In this document: positions 32,620-43,864 of the stretch, piece by piece
Layout of the letters: each line of letters starts with the position of its first letter
Position numbering within the stretch: the first letter of the stretch is position 1
Assembly (NCBI GenBank): GCA_036365515.1
Contig: CM070876.1
Location: 96,171,300-96,235,299 of the forward strand
Source of the DNA: Torymus aiolomorphi
Lineage: Eukaryota; Arthropoda; Insecta; Hymenoptera; Torymidae
Reading direction: 5' to 3'
Length of the DNA: 64,000 nt
Made by a program: the position numbers and the translations under genes
The notes under the pieces: generated by a model
Database searches by the model: none
Told to the model about the DNA's origin: nothing
What the model saw: the letters and a program-made list of their open reading frames with translations, nothing else

Positions 32620-34200
32620 GGTAAATTGCAGATTTTTCGGTGTCCATCCACATCATTTAGAATTTATCATACAAACGTAAAGAAAGACAATATGCTCTCG
32701 AATAATTGTAAAAGTAAACAAAATAACTTAATTGACAAAATAATGAGTCAACTCTTAAATATTGAAATTAGTGACAATCATATACGGCTATCCCACCTGA
32801 ATAAAGATATTGATAAAAAAAAATGAACTGTTGAGAACATTGTGGGAAAAGATCTCGTTAATTTTGTTATTGACTATTATAGAACGAAACTGAAATTTAT
32901 TATCTTTCCACTAAAGAAAAAATTAGAAAAAAATAGACAACATTTTTTATAAGAAATACAAGGGCACAGTAGATAGAGGCAGGTACAGAGAGCATTTTAA
33001 TACTAATGATCAAAATTCCAGCAGGATCAGTATCACGCATCGAAATATTCAGGTTAATGAACCGCATTTTCAATAATAACACACACGAAAAGTGGTGTGT
33101 AAATATCGAGAACGTTGAACATCCTACATATGTTATTGATGTACTAAAACTTGGTGAAAAATTTAACTTTAATAATCAATTTGATAACTCTCTAACACTG
33201 CACTGCATAAAGAATTTTGAAATGTTTTTGAACAATTATATTGACAATGAGTAAATCCTGAAACTGAGAGTAACGTTTTTTAATGGTGAAAAAACAGAAC
33301 GCGGAAAAAACAGAAAATTTATTCCAAGATATTAAATACTACAAAAAAATTAAAGCGTACCCGTTATCTGGCTTTGAAAGAAGAACCCAATGAGTCACCA
33401 TTGATAATAGCCTAAAACTAAAAAATAAAATGAAAATCTCCAAATTGCACCTGACTTTGAAATAATTAGTTTTGATGTATGTAGTTTGTGTATTGATTAA
33501 ATATTCCTGAGTATTTAGTTTGCAAGGCAATTGAAAAAACATGGACACAATTTTATAATAAAATTAACATGAGTTGCACAGAATTTCTAAATGTTATAAA
33601 GTTCATAGTGAACAATAATTATTTTCAATTCAATAAGAAATTTTATCAACGGATATTTGGTTCAGCCATGGCAAACCCTATTAATCCCATCCTGGCCAAT
33701 GTTGTTATGGAGGATTTGGAGATCGGTTCGATTAATAAGTTCAATTTCAAACCAATGTTTTACTTCCGTTATGTAGACGATATTATTTTATGTATCCCAA
33801 GAAACATGATTGATTACGCTGTAAATATTTTTAATTCAGATGACGAAAATTTACAATTTACTGTCGAATTACCAGAATATAATTGTATTAGTTTCTTAGA
33901 TGTTAATATAATAGTTGATAAACAATGACAGATTATCACAGATTGGTATAACAAAACAGACATTTTCAGGTAGATATTTAAACTATTTTTCACAACACCA
34001 ACAATGTAACAAAATAGTTATCATTTATAGACTTGTCCAAGAGCAATAAAATTATCACATATTATCATAAAAAAATATAACCTTTATGAAGCATCTATTG
34101 AAGCACAATAATTATCCAGAAGAATTAATAAACTTTCATATAAAAAACCGTTAAGAAATATACGCAACAATATACCGAGAAATAGAAAAAAATAGGTTTA
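32620..34200 (+). pseudogene. Penelope-like element, decayed, plus strand
   Basis: Blocks in order: an N-terminal PLE segment (33100-33250, VIDVLKLGEKFNF), an RT segment (33569-33928, FGSAMANPINPILANVVMED and YVDDIILCIPRN with the YxDD box, ISFLDVN) and a broken connector region to ~34200. Many stops and frameshifts. It is related to the minus-strand copy at 30.1-30.9 kb (both carry LNVIKFI and FNKKFY blocks). Confidence 0.8.
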
Positions 34201-34320
34201 TTAGTTTACCATATGTAAAAGAGCCCGAAAGTCTCACAAATAGTTTTTAAAAAATACAATACAAATGTAGTTTACAGTACCACCAATAAGCTTAATAACA
34301 TCTTCTATTATATTAAAAAG

Positions 34321-34650
34321 ATCATCCACGCACTTACGCCCACGCCATATGCCTACGCACATACGCCCACATACAACTCACCCACACACTCACGCCTAAG
34401 TACCTACGCCCACTTACTCTGCGTTTTACAGGGTTGAGACTGTCATTTGTACTTTGAATGTATAACATAATACGTTAAACTAGGGGGGCCGAGCCCCCCA
34501 GTGTGTCTCGCTGCGCTCGACGCGCCAACTCCCCCCCGTCACCACACACACCTGCTCCTCGCTTCGCTCGTCGCCAGCCCCCTCCATATGTAAAAACTTC
34601 GTTTTTACATAATAGGTACGACCTCAGTGCTCAGTAGAATCTTATACTTT
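34321..34650. repeat. Minisatellite with tail, followed by GC-rich hairpin block
   Basis: 34321-34480 repeats the array and tail seen at 22867-23058. It is followed by GGGGGGCCGAGCCCCCC (perfect inverted repeat, ~34484), GC-rich text with TCGCTGCGCTCGACG and CTTCGCTCGTCG, and a hairpin TATGTAAAAAC-TTC-GTTTTTACATA (~34587-34611). Hairpin-plus-terminus layouts occur at Helitron-like ends; this assignment is weak. Confidence 0.5.
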
Positions 34651-35476
34651 TATTATTGCAAAAATGTTAATACTTCATTTATCGCTTTTATCATTAAAAT
34701 AAACATAAATAGATCTGCAGTAAAATTTAATTAAAAATTGTCCATTTACTTTTATACATTTATTTATTCTTTTTTGTAGAAGGTTTGCGTTTTAATTCTA
34801 CATATGTAAATATATTTAGATAACTTTTTAAATAGTCTATTATGTATATAAATTTAATAAGTACTAATTGATATGATTAAAGTGCACACAGGAATATTGA
34901 ATATAAATACTATGATTGCAGTTATATTTCAAATTAAAGACATTATTTTCGTAATTTGTATCATAATTATAATAATCGTTTTAATTTTTATTTATAAAAA
35001 TGTTATATGTAAAAAAATTTTGTTAACGTTATCCATTGTTGTGTTGGATACAAAAATATAGTTCAATTTTATACTATTTTAATGAAAGGTGAAGACTATA
35101 AGCTGCTCACGGACTGACGGGTGTTCCAAACTACATATACTTATACAATCTCAATTACAAAAAAAATACTTACGGCACATATGAATATATACACTAATAC
35201 CGCGAAAAGGAGCAAAACAAAATGAGAAAGCTCAATACTGATGCATTCGGTAAGGGCAATCTGACTTAGCCCTACGACCTGCGTCCATGAATACTAGAAT
35301 ACTACTGCAGCAGTCGCAACGGCTACCTCGACTAGGCTGTGTTCGTACACCAAGTACAGCGGAAAAACACATGCGACGATGTGACTCGCACGACGCGACC
35401 GCTAGCGATACCTGTGTATGACATGTATCTATGTGTATGGATCGCGGGCGCGATCGCGTTCTACTACTGCTTTATA
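34651..35476. other. Non-coding region
   Basis: AT-rich, then mixed sequence. A 62-codon Ile-rich frame (34873-35061) could form a membrane helix but has no other support. Confidence 0.35.
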
Positions 35477-36697
35477 TAAGGTAAAAGTACCCATTATGAA
35501 ACATCGTTCAAATCGTGACCCCTTCATGGAACAGTTTGAAATATAGTAAAATAAAGTCTATTAATGATACAGATAAACAATATCAAAATTTTATCTGAAT
35601 AGTGAAGGTTTATTATGTAATATGCAAAGAGATTCACATTTCTACATGATAATTATAATTTAAAAAAAATATATGAATGCATGTATTCTGAGATCGACTC
35701 AAATCTGTAGCTGTTGATGAAAATGGTGCTGGCTTCATACGTTTTATTTTATTAACCGTACCTATGCACTCCAACACTTTTCAAATATCAATCTTTTTAT
35801 AACATGCAGTTTTTTACTCATAGATTAAAGTTTTTAGTTGGTAGTTTTTCTGCAACAGTAAAGATTTTCAATAATATTTTAGTGTTTCATAATTGTCTCA
35901 TACAAACGAGCGTAGTCCGAGTTTATGGAACAGCCAAAGGTGGCGTTCCAAGTTCGGGGACCTCTATCTTTAAGCATGTTCCCTTTATGGAGCGCGTTTT
36001 TAATCAACAGTTTTAAAGTTATTTATTATTTAACATTATCTTGAGACGTGCGAGAACAATCATTTGAGTTTCTTGCACCATTTCACTAATAAGTAAGTAT
36101 ATATTTGTTTGTGAAATTCTGATTGTGAAACACAAATAATAAACCTAACCTATAAATTTGATAAAACATCAGTTTGTAAGTTACATTCCTTTAGAAATTT
36201 GTTTTTTATTTTTGACAGATTTTGAAACTCAAGAAAAATGACAGCGAAGAAAAAAAAGAAAGGCACAACATAAGACAAATAAAATGAAACTACGGTAGAT
36301 ATTAAAGAGATGTTAAAAAAGAATGCTTAGCACAACAAAGTTATTCGCAAGAAAGTTCAAACAGACAAAAGGAAACTAAAAATCAAAAGGAGGCTGTATT
36401 CTGCATTGCAATTGCAAAAACGCTTTCAATGCAGTTAATGCTGTACTGCAAATTGCAGCTAAATTGAATGTCCCATACACATCTCTCCACAGAGCTGTAA
36501 AGATCCACAAGAATCTCCTTCAAGACCTGGCTCGTCTAAAGTTTTAAAACCTCATATAGAAAAGTAGCATAGAACTAAGTAACAGTTTAAATAAGGATAA
36601 TTGCATACTAAACGAAGAATGGTTACTCGATAACTGTGAAGATTTTACGACAGAAAATTTTATTGAGAAACTAAGTCAATGGGGTTCGTATAATCTA

Positions 36698-37990
36698 CGA
36701 GGGTCATTTGATAAGTACCTAGCCTACAAATGAAAACACCAAAATTTTACAAAAAATAAAATTTATTTTTCAATGTAGTCTCCTTCTAGTTGAATACACT
36801 TGGTCCAGCGGTGTTCCAATTTTTTTAACCCCGTTGAAAAAAATGTTTTCTCTTGGTTTGCGAAATAGGCCTCCGTGGCGGCGATGATTTCGTTATTGGA
36901 GTGGAATCCCTTCACGGCGAGCGAATTTTTTAGGTTCGGAAACAAAAAAAAGTCGCACGGAGCCAAATCTGGAGAATACGGTGGATGGGGCAGCAGTTCG
37001 TAGCGTAATTCGACCAATTTAGCCGTGGCGAGTGCAGAAGTGTGAGCCGGTGCATTATCGTGGTGGAAAAGCACTTTCTTTTTAGACAAATGGGGCCGTT
37101 TTTCTTCTAACACGGCGTCAAATCGGCTCAATAGTTCGGCGTAGTACTGTCCTGTGACCGTTTTGCCCTTCTCCAGATAGTCAATAAAAATCACACCTTG
37201 AGAATCCCAGAAAACAGTGGCCATCACCTTTCCTGCCGACGGGCCGTCTTCGCCTTCTTCGGAGCAGGTTCACCGGGTAAGGTCCACTGTTTTGACTGCT
37301 CCTTAGTCTCTGGACTGTAGTAGTGAATCCATGTTTCGTCGACGGTCACGTAACGACGCAAAAACTCTTTTGGATTGCGATTAAACAGCTCCAAACACTG
37401 CTCTGAACTGGTCACACGGATGCGCTTGTTGTCTGTAGTCAGCAAACGCGGCACCCACCTTGCTGACAGCTTCCTCATGCCTAAAATCTCATGTAGGATA
37501 TGCCACACGCGTTCTTCTGAGATGCCTACTATCGCAGCTATCTCGTGCACCTTTAATCGGCGGTCTGACAAAACGATATCGTGTATTTTTGTCACGTTCT
37601 CCTCCGTAGTGGCTGTTTTCGGAGCACCTGGGCGTGGATCATCAAAAACCGATGTACGACCACGTTGAAACTCGTTATACCAAAATTTAACGGTCGCCAT
37701 CGAAGGAGAAGCATCCCCATACATTGCATCCAAGCGTTCTTTAATTTCACTGCGCGATTTCCCTTCCAAAAACAAGAATCGAATCACCGACCGATATTGT
37801 TCTTTCTCCATTTTTTCAAAAATCAACGGACACATTTGCTTTCACACGCTCTCAAAAATAAACTACAACTCCGATCCGACTGAAATTTCGTCTGTAACCG
37901 TTTACAGGAAGATACTGCACTGTAGTGTATTTCTGGTGCGATAGTGGCACCATCTGGCGGTGAGGCTAGGTACTTGTCAAATGACCCTCG
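36698..37990 (-). mobile_element. mariner element, 1293 bp with TA duplication
   Basis: TIRs CGAGGGTCATTTGATAAGTA (36698) and, inverted, GTACTTGTCAAATGACCCTCG (ending 37990), flanked by TA on both sides. Size and TIR length (~28 bp) fit mariner. The transposase is on the minus strand. The TIRs match at nearly all positions, so insertion is fairly recent. Confidence 0.95.
36763..37811 (-). pseudogene. mariner transposase (D,D34D), one frameshift
   Basis: About 350 codons, full length for the family. The start MEKEQYRSVIRFLFLEG (37811) fits mariner better than the upstream ATG at 37835. The N-terminal paired HTH (SRSEIKERLDAMYGD, FQRGRTSVFDDPRPG) is followed by catalytic VDETWIHYY (first Asp), HHDNAPAH (second Asp) and, 34 residues on, PYSPDLAPCDFFLF (third Asp). 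A single frameshift at ~37227, just before the ATVFWDSQGVIF block, splits the frame. Catalytic residues are all present, so only the shift inactivates it. Confidence 0.9.
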
Positions 37991-38767
37991 TAATTGAAAA
38001 TTATTCATGTAACTATATTAACATTTTTCTTATTTTAATCATGTTGAATTTTTTTAGGAGTTTTTTCTCCATCTGCAATATAGTATATAATGATCAAACA
38101 CAAGAATCTATCAGTCGAACAGTCAATAATGAGATTTGTCAAGAAAGTGTAATAACTTCTGAAAAAATAAATCTTCACTCAAATAATCCTGAAAATAACT
38201 TAAAAAATAATACGATGGAAGAAGAGACTATGCTCGAAATGAAAATAGTGTAGCAAATAATAAATCCAAATCAAAAAATAAATTAATTGTAATTTCAGAT
38301 ATTTAAAAATAAATATTAAGTATTCTAAGTTGTACGCAATTATTGTGTTAATTTGATACGTTTAAAATTGTATTTTGTATTCATGTTTTTTAATAAAAAA
38401 ATTATAAAAAATTTAAAATGATCATTTGTATATCATAAGCAACCTATTGTAAGTAAAATAGTACGTAAGTTATTAAATTAAAACTGATTTCTATCCTGTT
38501 CCAAAATGGGGACATTGATTATGGAACGGGGGGACAATCTGTAAAAATGCCGTTCCATAATACGTACTTGGTGTCCGTTTGGTTTTTTAATTATAATAAT
38601 TACAATTCGTATTCGATTTGCTTTTTTAATGTCTCATTTTAATCTTTGATCTTTACCCCATCGATTGATATCCAAAAATTGTAAATATTACTCCTTTACA
38701 ATAGTTATAATCTCAATCCAAACTCTAAACTAGAAAAAACTGTTCCATAAAGGGTACTTTTACCTTA

Positions 38768-39627
38768 TTCAGTAGTGCGGCGTGCCGTTGCGTACGTGTA
38801 TCCATGGTGTGTGATGTCAACAAGCGCATGGTTTGGCTCCCGGCGTCCCCAGTGATGACAGTGGCTGCTGTAGTATACCGCCCTGGTGGACGTCGTCCCT
38901 TTCATCGTGTTCGCCGATTAATGAGGCTTCGTCGGAGATGGAAAGGCAGTGTGTCAACGGCGAGAGCAGCTTTAGTAAGCTCTTTCTCGGTCCTAACCTT
39001 TTTGATGAGTGAGCTGATGTACTTTCCTTTGTTGCAGGTATCTGTGGCAACGAGAGTAGTGTAAACGACGGGCTCTGCTGCAGACTGTTTCTTGGGCACA
39101 GAAATGTTGTCAGCTTCATCTATTTATTAATTATACGTGGTTTTTAGGTGCTCAACTTTCCTTGTTTGGCTCTTATACTAGTGACTATTTGTATAGTTAA
39201 TCTGTTGCTTGTGTCTTCAGTGACTCTCAGGCTGGAGATGTTTCCAGCAGTGAAATAATGGTTAAAGGTCTCCACCAGTCCTTCCACTCTAGTTGTTATA
39301 GGTAGCTAGTACATCGAGTGAACAACAGCCATTGCTGCAGACTTTTCTTTTGTATGGTATGTTTTTTGTGTCATCTATTTTTAGGTGTTCAACTCTCTTT
39401 GACCCCAAAATAGGGACTGATCTGCTGTTAATGTGCAATGTTGATCACTTGGCGGAGGCTGTCACTGACATTGAGACACAATTGACGGCCTTTATCAGTA
39501 CTTTCTTCCCAGCTGGTGTAATTACTAACTTAGTGGATCGTTATTAGATGATTCTCAGCAGACTGGCATCCATGGAGCAGTGACATCCTACACTGTCCAG
39601 CCCTATTCTGCTGCTTCTGTAGCTCTA
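38768..39627 (-). other. Region with degenerate minus-strand coding-like text
   Basis: On the minus strand 38902-39099 reads KKQSAAEPVVYTTLVATDTC and GKYISSLIKKVRTEKELTKA. 39330-39540 gives further broken coding-like text. I cannot assign a family (possibly a transposon gag or ORF1-like protein). No intact gene. Confidence 0.3.
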
Positions 39628-40397
39628 ACAAGGAAAGGATACTTGGTGTCCGCCTCCGATTTTCATGAAACTTCGCATATGAGTAGAGTGTCAGAAAATA
39701 TTCGACACGTATTTTTTTTATCTGCGGGAAAACATATCTAAGGGCTGAAAACCGTACTTAAAGTTCACCCCAAAAACCGTTTTTTTTTAATATCTGAAGA
39801 TGGAATCGGAATTTTTTAATGAAACCAACACCTATTTGTTTCTTATGAAAAGTCGAGTTTTTCGGCCCAGTTTTAAAGCTGGGGGGTTGCATCCCCTATT
39901 TTTTATAAGGGTATGATATTTTCCCTTGTATTTTTGATATAAAAATGTTTTAATCAGCTAAATTTGATTGAAAATTGCCATGTGATAAAGAAAATTGAAA
40001 ATTATAGTTGACCTGTTTCGAGATTTAAAAATAAAAACACGTTGACAGGGTGAATTACCCCTAATTTAATTAATTACCTTTTTGTTAGTGTCTGCCTCCG
40101 ATTTTCATGAAACTTTGCAACTGGTTAGAGCATCGAAAAATATTTGACACGTATTTTTTTTATCTGTGGAGAAAGACATCTGGGGCTGAAAACCATCCTT
40201 AAAGTTCATCCCCAAAAACAGATTTTTTAATTTAAAGAAAAGAATTGATCGCGCAACCATAATCGTTGTAAGAAGAAAGTTATTATGGGGCAAACGTGAG
40301 CTATATTTCTACAGTGAAAATTCACTGAAAGAAAAAATTATTGTTGATTATTGACTCTCGTCCACCAATTCCGGTGAAGTCCCGAGTCTCAAAAAGG

Positions 40398-40464
40398 AGG
40401 TGTTTCGTCCTGGCTACTGGATTAGACTCATCAGTGATGATCCAGCAGCCGTCATGAGACACCT
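40398..40464 (-). ncRNA. Candidate hammerhead ribozyme (stem III-open layout)
   Basis: Minus strand, 5' to 3': AGGUGU-C (stem III strand 1 and cleavage site), stem-loop I (UCAUGA … UCAUCA with one C·C mismatch), CUGAUGA, stem II GUC…GAC with a 15-nt loop, GAAA, then ACACCU, the exact 6 bp partner of AGGUGU with A15.1-U16.1 retained. All invariant core positions (C3-A9, G12-A14) are present. The second copy (40561-40595, plus strand) has the core but no stem III partner upstream. Confidence 0.75.
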
Positions 40465-40672
40465 GCCGCATGATGGTTGTGCGGCCTACTTATAGAATAT
40501 GGAGTATAATTTCTCTAACCAGCAATCATGCTGTTGGATCATCATACTCCTGGATCATCACTGATGAGTCCAATCCAGTAGCCAGGATGAAACACCTCCT
40601 TTTTAAGACTCGGGACATTCACCGGAATTGGTGGACGAGAGTCAATAATCAACAATAATTTTTTCTTTCAGT

Positions 40673-41680
40673 TGTAACGGGAAGCCTGGGAAATCTTTTA
40701 TAATTCCGCGAACCGAACCCTAGAACACGGTGCCGTCGAGTGCTACTTCTACGACGAGCACTCGGGGTTGATGTTCTCTGGATCCCTGTTTACAAATGTC
40801 GAGTTCACGATTGAACTCGACTTTTCCGTGTGCCGGAAAGGGTTAATACTCGCGCTAGCTAGACGCGAGGCGCGGCCACTCAGAATGATCGTCGTCTCGG
40901 TTCGACGATCCCGCGGAGACGGCGGTATCCGGGAGAAGGTTAGGTGAAGGTTAATAAATAACGAGTGGTCTTGGTTACATTCAAAACTATAACAAGATCT
41001 ATTCTCAGTTATACTATACAAAATACGCGTCGCGTTGCGTGTTGACAAGAAGGCGGGAGATCCGCCGCTCGGCGCGGGCGGATCGAGGTGATTGTTTTTC
41101 GCTGGGCCGGCGATCAAGACACCGGCCGCTGGCCGCTGCGAGCCGAAAATACAAATCAATCGCTGCGCGGAAAATAGGCGAAGAGTCTTACCGGGAGGGG
41201 AGTGCACTCCCCTCGTCGCTCGCTCACGAATTCGCTCCTGCGTCAGGCCTTATCCTCCGGTCGACTTCGGAGTGTTCAGGCCGAGTCCTAACGTCCAGCG
41301 TTCACCTACAGACGCTTCGGACCCCAGGAGTGGCTCGGATTGCTCACGTGCGCTGCTCTTCGTGGTCGGTACGTGTACGGGTGCTGCTCTGCCCCGGTGA
41401 GGACGCACGATACCGTTTTCTTCGCGGACGATCAAATTAACTCGCGTACGCGCGGTTTGACAGCCCGAGAGAATCTGATTCAAAAAGAATCGGGCGCGAC
41501 TTAGCAACGGTCAAAGTCGCGCCTGCCCCGCGCGTAGCTAACGCGAATACATCGTCCGAGCGATGTCAATACTCGCTCGAGATATACGAATTCGCGGGAA
41601 CGAGAGCCTAACGGGTTCGATAGAATACGGAGGACCGAGATGCTTATCTTCTCCGTATTTTATCTTGGAACCTCGTTATA
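40673..41680 (-). mobile_element. Solo LTR (Ty3/gypsy-type), 4 bp duplication CAGT
   Basis: TGTAACGGGAAGCC … ACCTCGTTATA, 1008 bp, flanked by CAGT at 40669-40672 and 41681-41684. It is closely similar along its length to the solo LTR at 54855. It contains hairpin GATCGTCG…CGACGATC (40887-40910) followed by CCGCGGAGACGGCGGTATCC. Orientation is taken from the LTR at 57726 whose element runs on the minus strand. Frames inside are not genes. Confidence 0.9.
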
Positions 41681-42193
41681 CAGTGAATTGTCACTGTAGA
41701 AATATAGCTCACGTTTGCCCGATAATAACTTTCTTCTTACATTTTTTTTAATATCTCAAGATGGAATCGGAATTTTTTAATGAAACCAACACCCATTTGT
41801 TTCTTATAAAAAGACGAGTATTTGAACACAGTTTTAATAATAAGGGGTTGCACCCCCTATTTTTATGGGTGTATACATAATTTTTTTCATCATGTTTTTA
41901 AAATAACAAAGTTTTGACGAGCCATATTTGATTAAAAAATGCCATGTTGTAAAGAAAATTAGAAATTATAGTTGACCTGTTTCGAGGTTTAAAAAAACAC
42001 ATAGAAGGGGTGAGCTACCCCTATTTAGTTACTTATCTTTTAGTGATTAAAAAAAATAAATCACAACATTCCTTTGGATTTTTAAGTTTGTAATGCTTAT
42101 TTTGACTCATATTTACTATTAAAATTTAAAAAAATAAAAAATATTTTAATTTTAGTGGTGGTGGCTACCCCTATTAACATTATCATTACCAGA

Positions 42194-43864
42194 TTATGAG
42201 CGAAAACTTTTTTTCATTTTTATTAATTTGTCAATGTAACATATATAAATATTACAAAAATTGGTGAATTTGCAAATTTTATTCAATATACGTTTGACAA
42301 TAATGATAATCTGTGAAAAAATTTTTAAAACATAATAGCTTTTTTCACCATGCACATCGTATGACTGCAATTCTTCCACATATGTCGCAAATTGTTTTCT
42401 CTTGAGTATGGGAACAGAAATCTACTGGATTTTGATGTATTGGAGGTTTTCTTGTTAGGTATCCACTTTTATACCAGGCATATTGAAAAACATTTTGAAA
42501 TCTTAGTGAAGAAAATTGATTACGGGTTAGAGATTGTAGTTTAATTATATTATTTCTCTCGTGTAATTTAGCATCATAATTCATAAGAAATGTTATGTCT
42601 GATAATTTTCTTATAAAGTTTTTCCATAATCGAAAACCATATACATCAAGAGGCTATATCTGACCAGTTCTGCCTTTTGGTATCGTTTTCAATATAAGAT
42701 TTGACTCTTTCGGTAAAGCTTCTTTTACAGCGTTTTCACATTGTCCACTCCATGAATCTAATAGCAGTATAGGTGAATTCCCACTGTAAATCAAAAATAC
42801 TTTTTGAATTCAAATTTGAAATAGTTCCTTGGATAATTTACCGGACGCTGATGCTTCTACGTATATATTTTCTGATTTGAATAAAGTTTTCATTACTTTA
42901 GGTCCAAATTGCCCATGAGCCTCTTTCAAAACTATAAATAACGGGGACATAAGCTGTCCCTCTGCTGATATTGTTGGTTGAATAGTGTAACTATGTGTTG
43001 TAGAAGATACCGACTGAACGATGTTTTCTACATTTTTAATCCCCTCGTAAGAAAGAGTGCGACCACTACGTATCTCTAAATTGAACCCACTTTGATCAGA
43101 ATTGTAAACGTTTTGAGCACCATATACTTTAATGAGATTTTTGACATCGTTAACAAAATTTTCTTTGTGTTTTTCTACTTCTATTGCCTTCTGTGTAGAT
43201 GACATAGTAATAAATTTTGTTATTTTACGTGAAACAATGTGATGTTTTTTTTTTTTAATATTTGTATCCATCTATGTGAAGCTTTAAACCACAGAATATT
43301 TAGTTCTGCTTTCTTTACGAGAGCCCATCTTTTTATATTAATATCATGCCGAGTCATTTTTGATTCTATCGCTTCTTTAACTTTTTGAAGTACATAAGTC
43401 GTTATTCCATATAGAACAGTTTTTCTGGTACGCCCTGCTTCAATTTGTAATTTTCATCGTCGCAATTGACGATCGGAAGTAACTTTTCTATACTTTGATT
43501 GTACACTTATCAAGGATAATGGCTTTCTTTTTCCACTTTGCCAATACTGCACTGCCTGTTTCTTATATTCAAAGTCTACATCTTCTTCATTCGGTAAAGA
43601 AGCAGGAATCTCTGCATAATCTTTATTTAATTCATCCTCTTCTTCAATATCTTGTCGAAGTGTATCACTATAGTCATCCTCAAAAAGTAAAGTATATTCT
43701 TTTTCTGTATGTAAATTATAATTTACACTCTCCTTTATTATATTTTCTATTACATGATATAAAGTTATCTCTTGTTCGTTAACTTGCGATTCTTCAATTT
43801 TAACATCGTTAGGATTAAAAATTATAGATAATAAAGATATTACAACCAGTGGATTAATAGCCAT
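42194..43864 (-). pseudogene. DDE_1/pogo-Tc5-like transposase, decayed
   Basis: Minus strand. N-terminal acidic part and helix-turn-helix-like region 43454-43864 (VQYWQSGKRKPLSLISVQSK), a TGA just after RQLRR (~43453), more coding to ~43260 with a shift in an A run, then the core 42810-43210 with VYNSDQSGFNLEI (Asp), QPTISAEGQLMSPLFIV, LLLDSWSGQCENA (~42760, second Asp region), and GQIQPLDVYGFRLW (~42650, third Asp). A Cys-rich end (CDICG) follows at ~42370. This D…D…D pattern with QPLDV-x-x-F is typical of DDE_1 transposases. Several stops and shifts. Confidence 0.75.

Larger units (their letters stand above)
35477..38767. mobile_element. TA-flanked DNA transposon (Tc1/mariner/pogo-like), invaded by a mariner
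   Basis: Inverted ends TA-AGGTAAAAGTACCC (35477) and GGGTACTTTTACCT-TA (38767), with similarity continuing to TTATG(A/G)AACA. Excluding the inner mariner the element is ~2.0 kb. At ~36440-36530 a decayed frame reads NAVNAVLQIAAKLNVPYTSL, a helix-turn-helix resembling psq/pogo transposase N-termini, and ~36580-36690 has further coding-like text (NEEWLLDNCEDFTTENF). TTCCATAATG-like words recur inside (35930, 38505-38560). Confidence 0.6.
40268..41740 (-). mobile_element. Foldback element carrying hammerhead sequences, split by a solo LTR
   Basis: GTAAGAAGAAAGTTATTATG (40268) is inverted at ATAATAACTTTCTTCTTAC (41740). The arms continue through ACGTGAGCTATATTTCTACA and GTCCACCAATTCCGGTGAA. Without the LTR (40673-41684) the element is ~461 bp. 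Each arm carries a CTGATGAGTC…GAAACACCT hammerhead core; only the one on the minus strand (40398-40464) has a complete stem III partner. Confidence 0.75.

Noticed and set aside
34873..35061. Ile-rich 62-codon frame as a small membrane protein
   Set aside because: AT-rich composition alone explains it; no homology or context.
41039..41507. Overlapping GC-rich frames of 85-133 codons
   Set aside because: They lie in a solo LTR and recur in the second solo LTR with different breaks.
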